A DNA stretch of 64,000 nt. It comes from Diospyros lotus (lineage: Eukaryota > Streptophyta > Magnoliopsida > Ericales > Ebenaceae). The stretch lies in NCBI RefSeq assembly GCF_014633365.1, contig NC_068343.1, positions 24,025,307 to 24,089,306 of the forward strand, written 5' to 3'. Positions 57,030 to 64,000 of the stretch are shown one piece after another (within the stretch, counting starts at the first letter, position 1; every line of letters starts with the position of its first letter). The translations under genes and the position numbers were made by a program. Under the pieces are notes generated by a model that worked only from the letters and a program-made list of their open reading frames with translations, ran no database searches and was not told the origin of the DNA.

Positions 57030-58408
57030 TGATCAGGATATTTTGCACTCTTGTTTAGTTGTCCAAGCTTAGCATTTAAGTATTCAATGAACATGATTGC
57101 TACTCATTTTGGGCTTAATGTTGTCAATATAGGTACATATTACATGCAAAGCAGACATGGAACAAAAAGAATCAATTTTGGTGCACAATGGGAGTTGAAA
57201 TAAAGCTTGGAGACATGGTCGAGTATTGATTCAGAAGAAAGCAAAAAAGTATCGAGAGCAAAAATTGGAAGATCATAAAGTAAGAAGCCAAAGAAGAAGG
57301 CTAGCGGCTTACAGCGGAATACATATCGTTGTAGGGTTGTTGTACAAATTAGTTTCTGAAGCTCATGGTCTTACAGTGGTTCCGTTGTAAGACCGCTTTA
57401 GGAATTTCTATTTGGAGCTCACAGGTCTGCAGCAACAAGCATACCACGATAGGACCACGGTAGAGTTTTGAACTTCAATTCAAAGCGCAATTTCGACCCG
57501 TCTCAGTCTAAATCAATGGGAAACGAGAGTTTTCACTGTGCACGACTTTAATAACCTAAACAAATACTATATAAAGACTTATTCTTGAGGAATTAGGTAG
57601 TTTTGGAGGATGGAAGAGGAGCCTACGAAAGATTGAAGACTATACTCTTGGGTTGTATTTTTCTTTTCTTTCTCAAATCTTTGCCTTGGATTCCAACTCT
57701 TTTCCTTTTCTTTTGATTGCAAGAATGCATTGCTAAGTTATTATAGCTAGGGTGAATGATGAAATCTCTACTTCTAATAGTTTGATTTAAAGTTACTTGG
57801 TTTGTTATTTCCTTATTCATTTGGGTTGATTGTTTGTTATGTTCATAATGCCGTTTTGATGCTTGATCACCATTGAAACATATTTGTGATTTGTATTGCT
57901 TTCAAGAGATTCAATACGGATTAGACATGGTAGCAAACAACGTAGGGTCCTATAATAGTTAGAAATACCATTATGTCCTATGAAATCATTTTGTGATAAT
58001 CGCCATGATTGAATGCATGTTTATATATTCGAAGGTTAACTAGAGATAGTCAATATCATATATATACATAGAATTGAATGACCATCGAGAGAGGCTTTTA
58101 GTTGTAATTGGATCATTGATTTTCAACCTAAGATAAGGAATAGCAAGATCCGAATAATGAATAATTGAATCATAGAAGGCCAATGGTGGATTCACAAACC
58201 CTAGTGCCTTAGTCTTGTGAGTTTTAAATCAAAGAAATTGTTTTAGTTGCATATTTTATTCATAAATTAGTTTTCATTATAGTTGAAGTCATTGTTAATG
58301 TGTGTTAAGTTAAGGTTAAATCAGTTAGAGTAAACATCAAAAGTTAGTTCTTGTGGGTATGACACTCTATTCATCACTATATTACTTGTCACGATTCGTC
58401 CACTTACA
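57030..58408 (+). repeat. Gypsy 3' LTR
   Basis: Starts TGATCAGGATATTTTGC right after the polypurine tract and ends GTCCACTTACA (TG...CA), about 1379 bp. The closing segment GACACTCTATTCATC...ATTACTTGTCACG resembles the R-U5 end of Athila-type LTRs. A second LTR is not in the window. Confidence 0.7.
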
Positions 58409-58869
58409 GAATAAAATAGGCATGATACATTCCTGCCTCTATTTCAATTTCTTCTATCCACTCTAATCCTGAATTACCATTATATTTTTGTATGATCATT
58501 GCAGGCTGTCCATCCATCCAAAGACCCAAAAGTGAAGAAGTAGCATGCATGATGCCAAATACCAAATATTCTGCCATCTTTATGAGCAGCAGCTTTCACA
58601 TTCTTCCGTTATGGCTCAAGCTTTGGCATAGAAAAAGACTCTTTGCTGCTTCTCGATCTGTGGATCAAATGTTTTGTTAACGGCATGCAAGATGAGATGT
58701 GCTCACAAGGAATAAGCAGGAAGCTGGAACTAAAGGAACGGGTAACTGTTTTGCAGATATCAAATGTAAAGCTATTTCCCCTTTGCCTTTTGTTTTTGGC
58801 TTTAATTTGTTCCCCTTGGTTTCGCAAATATCAAATATCAGTTTAGAATTTCACGCATGAAAATTATGT
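58409..58869 (+). other. Exon-like fragment, unidentified
   Basis: After an acceptor-like ATCATTGCAG (58495-58504), one frame is open from about 58586 to 58770: RYGSSFGIEKDSLLLLDLW then MQDEMCSQGISRKLELKERV. It has ordinary codon use for a plant protein and a donor-like GGTAAC near 58739. I do not recognise the family. It could be a host gene piece carried by the CACTA element ending at 59321. Confidence 0.3.
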
Positions 58870-59321
58870 AAAAATTATTTCAATAGCTAAAATTAGTGAA
58901 TGAGGTCGCTAATAAAATTATTTGCGACGAAAAAAGCTATATTATTAGCCACAAAATAATTATTAGCGACTGAATTAATTCTGCCACTGTATATAGTGAC
59001 GAAAAATAAATTTGTCATTAATAATAAGAATAGAATTAATTTTGTCTCTAAAACTTTTTTTCCCTCTCTACAACCAAAATGCGATCAATTATGTGATCAT
59101 TTTAGCAATGAAATTTTTGGCTTTAACGAGGGATTATATTTCGTCTTTGATTAGCCACAGATCTAAAAATTCGTTGCTAAAAACTTAGCGACGCTTGCTT
59201 AAACAACGGATTGAAATTCATTGCTTAATCCCATCACTAAGTAATTAATGATGGAATTTTAGATTTTTAGTGATGGATTTTTTTTCATCGCTAAAAGCCT
59301 TTTTTTTTTTTTTTTGTAGTG
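58870..59321 (+). mobile_element. CACTA or CACTA-derived MITE, right end
   Basis: Ends TTTTTGTAGTG at 59321 after a long T run. Copies of TTAGCGACG/ATCGCTAAA fill 58890-59290, the same type of subterminal motif as at 1-2458. The left terminus was not found. Confidence 0.75.
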
Positions 59322-59860
59322 ATACTCGATTAAAGAATATTATCGATTAAAACTTTATGTTAGTCGATTAATAATTCAAGCATAGAGAGTCACTCTTTGT
59401 CCAATAATTTTTCCTCGATTACAGCATGTAGTTACTCGACTGAGTATAAAGTTACTCGATTAAGATTACCTTTTTAATCGACTAATGGTTCAAATACAAA
59501 GATTTGTCATTATGCTCTCGAATTAAGTATAGAGACTTATCATTTTGTCTTAGATTTATTACTCAATTAAAGTTTATAGTTATTCGACAAATGTATCACT
59601 TAGTCGATTATCATTCTGGTTACTCGGTTGATACTTTTATTCACATACTCTACTAATACGAGTGCATAATTGATTAATCCCTTGAGTTTTTAGGTCTTAC
59701 TTGATAAAAATGATGATTAGTCGAGTACAACACTTATTATTCAACTAAAATATTTTCTTACTCGATTACCAGGATAATTACTTTATTAAGCTCAAGCATT
59801 ACTTGATTAATTCTTGAAACCATAGAATAACACTTTAAGGTTAATTCTATTGAGATTTAT
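59322..59860. other. Degraded LTR-like segment with TCGATTA repeats
   Basis: ACTCGATTA, AGTCGATTA and relatives occur about fifteen times, comparable to the GTCGACTAT arrays of the solo LTRs. Probably part of a related copia LTR cut by the CACTA end at 59321. Confidence 0.45.
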
Positions 59861-60947
59861 TAAAATTTTGCATTTAGTTTCCCAGAACCTCTTAACATCC
59901 CAAAATGTTTATTAAAGTTTTGCATTAAATATTTTGCACCAAAACATCTTTAAAATCAAACTCAACAATAACTAAAGTACTAGTGTGCCGTGCAACCAAG
60001 TATTTGAAGTGTGAGGTTAATTTGCTTTGCCTAGTAAATTATTCTCTTGTGATGGAATTGTCGAGGTAGGTTATTGATCCAAACCATGTTAATTTTTTTG
60101 TCATTATTTTCTTGTTTGATTTTTTTTATAATTCTTGGTTTGTGTGATTCAATCCTAACATTTCTTTTTTATTACTTCTTTAGTTAATAATGATTGCTCC
60201 TTAATTTCTAAATTTATTACTTCAATCATGCAAACTCCCATTTTCCTCAAAATAATTGCTCCATATTCATCCCTACACTATTTCATTTAATCAAAAAAGT
60301 TTTAATGCAAAATATCATACAACTTCTAATAATATGTAATATTCTAAAAAGGAAATTTTTACAAAATTTTTAAAGTAGTAAAAGTTAAAAATATAAAGCC
60401 AAGGGGTATTTTATAATCTTACAAATGATTGGAAACATCCCAAGGGCATTTTGGGTAATATGCCTAAAGGTTTAAACTCATCAAGGGCAGTTTGAAAATT
60501 TTAGGGGGTATGAACGAAAGAATTTTTAAGAAAATGGGGCTATAGTATCATTTGTCAAAGATTTTTGCAGTGCTGGTAAAAATATCGAAACTTTGGCGAT
60601 CAAAACCAAAAATCTAAAATTGAGAATGGTCAAAATCATTTCTATCAAACCCCAAGGACCTACTTGCAATGGAGACGAGGGGTCGAAGTATAATTTTCAA
60701 AAAATCCTACAACTTGTCTCGCTGGTGCGGATGGAGATGGAGATGAGGGAGAATCACTGGTCAAAAGCGTATGACCTCACTCTCTCATATTTTATTCTCC
60801 TTTCTAATAAGAAAACCTTTTTTGACCGTTGTGTATATGATGTACCAAATTAAATGGGATAATGATTTATGGTTTAAAAAAAAAAAGTATAAAATAAATG
60901 ACATGAAATTCTGATTTGGTGCTTCCATTCACAAAATATTGTGTATG

Positions 60948-60980
<33 letters not shown>

Positions 60981-61590
60981 ACTATTTAACCAGCAACGCA
61001 ATTTCGAACCAGATGTGAACTTGATGATTCAATTAAATGCTCCTTCCTACACAACATAGAATAATTTCCAAATTATCATATTTAATATATTTTATTAACT
61101 TAAGTTATACGAAAATAAAAATAAAAAACATTTTTTATATGAAATAAAAAATAGAAATGCAGGGTAAAGTATAAATTAAAAAATATAATTTTTTAATAAA
61201 TTATAAAAATAATTTAAAACATAATTCAATGCATATTTTTTAAAAACTTTTGGGCTTTTAGGTTCCAATATAACATTCTAGCTAAGCTGAAATTAAGCCT
61301 TATATAATATGATATAATAACATCTACAGACACTTGGAGCAATCCCCACATGGTTGCCAAAAGCTACAGCTATTGCATCCACACATGGAAAATGGAAAAG
61401 AATCACAGACGGTTCAAGCTCCAACCGATGCCAACGCCACTAATATAGTTCATACTAACCCAAAACCAACGGACCTTGAACACAAACACAACTAAAATTC
61501 CATCAAACCACATAAAATCCTAGAACAAAACCAGCACGCCTTGAACACAAACACAGTAACACTCATAGACTCAATTTTTTCACGCATGAA
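59861..61590. other. Unassigned AT-rich stretch
   Basis: No gene recognised. The 86-codon frame at 60593-60853 matches nothing known to me. (TA)n at about 60950-60974. Confidence 0.4.
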
Positions 61591-61617
61591 CAGAGAGAGA
61601 GAGAGAGAGAGAGAGAG
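61591..61617. repeat. (GA)n microsatellite
   Basis: Uninterrupted GA dinucleotides. Confidence 0.95.
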
Positions 61618-63640
61618 TACAAAGTGCATGTATGAATCACATAGGCATTATAATATCATAAACAAAAGGAGTGTTGAGACGGATTTATATTTAATTAATA
61701 TGAATTTGCATTATTTATATATGGCTTAGACCTGAGGAATGTCAACAAACAGATAAGCTAGCTCCAAGTTCCAACAATTGCAAATAGGACTTGTTCATGG
61801 ACAAATGTGAAGAAGGGAGATAGAAGTAAAGGGTGTGTTTCTTTTCAATGGCTATACAACAAATAATAATAATAAAAAGAAACGGAACGAACAACGATCT
61901 TCGGTGATCTTTGGCGAGGGAGTTGCAAGAAGAATGGCAACTAGAAGCAAGGGAATGGGGATGGTGAGGAAGCACCCAGAGCAACAAACTTTGATGATTG
62001 CGAGCAAGAGCTTTGTTATTCTAAAATAAAGCACTGAAAGAAGAAGAAGAGGAAGAAGAAGACTGAAAAAAGAAGGAAGAGTAGGACTTCGGGATTTGTG
62101 AGGTGAACTTGGGTCGCTAGAAAAGTATTTTTGCCATTTTATGTAATTTGCGAAACGGCTCTAGAATGTTTCGTAAATTATAGAAATGACTTAGAAAATA
62201 TTCCAACTTGTCTTTACCATTTTCGAATAGAAAAAGGGTTCGAAAACACCAAGACGACATCTCCAAGTTGTTTTTGTGCTTCAAAGTTATTAACAAGTAG
62301 AGAAGTATTGTAGGGAACCCTAACCCGACAATCTTTAAGCTAGGGAGGTTGAGGTGGAGTCCCTAGAGAAAAGATAAAGGCATACAAAAACACAATAGAA
62401 GCATAATATACTTAGATAAGCTGTCAAGTATGGATGAGACTATACACAACAACAATCACTAGCCAATCGCTAGGGTACTACCATACATAATGACAAAAAG
62501 AACAAAAACGACATCCTCCTGTACACAAGAACAACAACCACGTACTCCCAAGAGTCTTCAACTGGGATTGCCCTGTACACACTCTACCCTATCAGATTAG
62601 ATACTACCATTGATCTTTGTTTTTCCCCTACCTAAAATGATTAAAAACAAGAATGAGTCACAAGACTCAGCAAGTATAAGGAAACAAAGAGGCTACAAGG
62701 TAAGAGACTACCTTGCCCGCATCCCGCACACAAATTGTACCATGAACCACAACTTAGGCTACCCAATAACACATGCAACAATGCACAAATAATGAAGCAA
62801 GGGCCCACACATAAGACATAGATCGGCACCCAAGGTTCCATACAAACCTACATGCAACCATGAACTGGCTAGCATATCCCAAGCCAAATACTCTCGAACC
62901 CAAAGCTCCTATAACAACAAAGCAGAGGCTCATTCGGGACAGTCCTCCCATCACCTGAGCCTATGTATGTACATGCCACAGATAAATTCGTTGTACGCTA
63001 TAGTAACTATGCAATGCAACATATAAGGATGCAAGATTATTGCAACATTGACGATGATACATAACCCCCATAAGCCACACATGAAGTCATGCTATGCCCA
63101 CATAAGAATACATATGCCATGTAGATGCTTTCAAATGCACACCCACAACATATTAGCATGCTCATGCCCTTGCATATTCAATACATGAACCCCCAAATGC
63201 CAACCACCCATAACCATGTAGTAATAAAATAAAGGTGTGAAGCATACAAACATCACCCCAAATACTATCTAGGAACCTATCTCTGCATGGTTAGGAATTA
63301 TTCCACAAAAGAATTATAGAGTGATTCAAGTCCTATAAAATTAAGCAAATGTCCAAGAATAAGGATTTTTAAGCTTAAATCACAGACCAACTAAGAACCA
63401 ATTGACCGAAAAATCAAAGAGTATAAGAACTCGCACGGAAAGAAGAAAAACTTGCATACAAATAACAGAGAGTTGGCCAAATGGAAAAAGGTGATAGGAA
63501 CTTGCTGAATAAAAAGGAAAAGCAAATAAGAACTTGCCTTTTAAGAGGAAAGAGGAAGTGGGACTTGCCTTAGATTTTCATTTTTAAATTTCTCACAATA
63601 CTAGAGTTGTCATTAGCTTAATTCAAGCCTCTTCTTAATA
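61618..63640. other. Unassigned stretch
   Basis: No recognised protein, RNA or element end; the short open frames on both strands look like chance. An (AAG)n-like purine tract lies at 62038-62080. Confidence 0.4.
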
Positions 63641-63728
63641 AAATTAAACTTAATCGCGTTGTTCGAATTTCCCACTTAGCTGGTTGTCATCCCTTATTGC
63701 TTCCCAATTTCTTCCCAGCCATTTCCCT

Positions 63729-63742
63729 ATATTTATAGGCTC
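63729..63742 (-). promoter_or_regulatory. TATA box, minus strand, possible LTR promoter
   Basis: Minus strand: CCTATAAATATAGGG. With the non-coding sequence on both sides it suggests a minus-oriented LTR covering roughly 62.3-64.0 kb, whose ends I cannot define. Confidence 0.45.
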
Positions 63743-63945
63743 GGGCAAAGCAAATGGTGGCAAAAAAGCCACATGACGGCACAAAATTATGCCACTTGGG
63801 GCAGTTGCAGGTTGCTTGGTGGCAGTTGATGCATGTGGTAGTAGTAGCAAGGCCTGTGTGGGCCTTACGTGCCATAACCAGCACAGGCATGATGCCTGGC
63901 TTGGCTGGAAAAAAACCAACCTTTTTTCTTCCCCTACTTATGCTC

Positions 63946-64000
63946 GGAACCGAACTAGCGACCTCCTCTTGCATGCTAGCTTGTGCAACCACCTGACCTA
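63946..64000 (-). other. tRNA-like A-box/B-box segment at the window edge
   Basis: On the minus strand TAGGTCAGGTGG (64000-63989) fits an A-box (compare TAGCTCAGTTGG). AGTTCGGTTCC (63956-63946) fits a B-box with one mismatch, about 32 bp further on. Spacing is right for a tRNA or SINE head. The 5' end is outside the window, so a tRNA gene, a SINE or a chance match cannot be told apart. Confidence 0.45.

Noticed and set aside
38825..59321. A single CACTA element from 38825 to 59321
   Set aside because: The subterminal motifs differ (GTGACAA versus GCGACG), so the ends belong to different families.
61742..62034. Overlapping frames near the (AAT)n-like stretch at 61860-61880
   Set aside because: No domain, low complexity and both strands open.

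Overview
This is nuclear DNA from a seed plant. It is AT-rich and intron-bearing, and it is filled with plant-type transposable elements: Ty3/gypsy, Ty1/copia, CACTA, hAT and PIF/Harbinger MITEs, an L1-type LINE and solo LTRs. I found no intact host gene and cannot place the species. The only host-gene traces are a decayed calcium-dependent protein kinase (CDPK) and two exons of the carbamoyl-phosphate synthetase small subunit (CARA), all on the minus strand between 20.3 and 25.0 kb.

Layout. 1-2458 is the right end of a CACTA transposon with dense palindromic subterminal repeats. 2459-7197 holds an LTR-like remnant and an internally deleted CACTA derivative. 7387-13421 is a complete gag-only LTR retrotransposon (perfect 5-bp duplication GTTGC) inserted into the integrase of an older minus-strand gypsy relic (7198-7386 plus 13422-14890). 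15.37-17.1 kb is a LINE relic, followed by a hAT MITE and a solo LTR. 20.3-25.0 kb carries the CDPK and CARA remnants around a minus-strand copia relic. 25937-32195 is a full-length but frameshifted copia element. 33192-33948 is a Harbinger-type MITE and 34515-36664 a probable solo LTR.

37.8-52.6 kb is a nest of three layers: the 5' part of a gypsy element related to the 7.4-kb one, cut by a CACTA element (38825 to at least 52565, TNPA-like gene on the minus strand), itself cut by a full-length 9.9-kb Ty3/gypsy Tat-type element (40528-50406, minus strand, perfect duplication AATAG). The right-hand part has a 3' gypsy remnant with its LTR (57030-58408), split by a solo LTR (55353-56709, perfect duplication GAACT), then another CACTA end at 59321. 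The last 4.7 kb is mostly unassigned and ends in a tRNA-like segment cut by the window edge.

The most notable item is in the Tat-type element. On the strand opposite gag-pol it carries a second gene (41459-43756) with two predicted GT-AG introns that restore the frame, a domain resembling the plant 'putative gypsy type transposon' family, and a long coiled-coil C-terminus. Gag-pol and this antisense gene are broken almost only by in-frame stops of the kind made by C-to-T changes. The second notable item is the gag-only element, where gag runs directly into the last part of an integrase, as if the middle of pol had been deleted.
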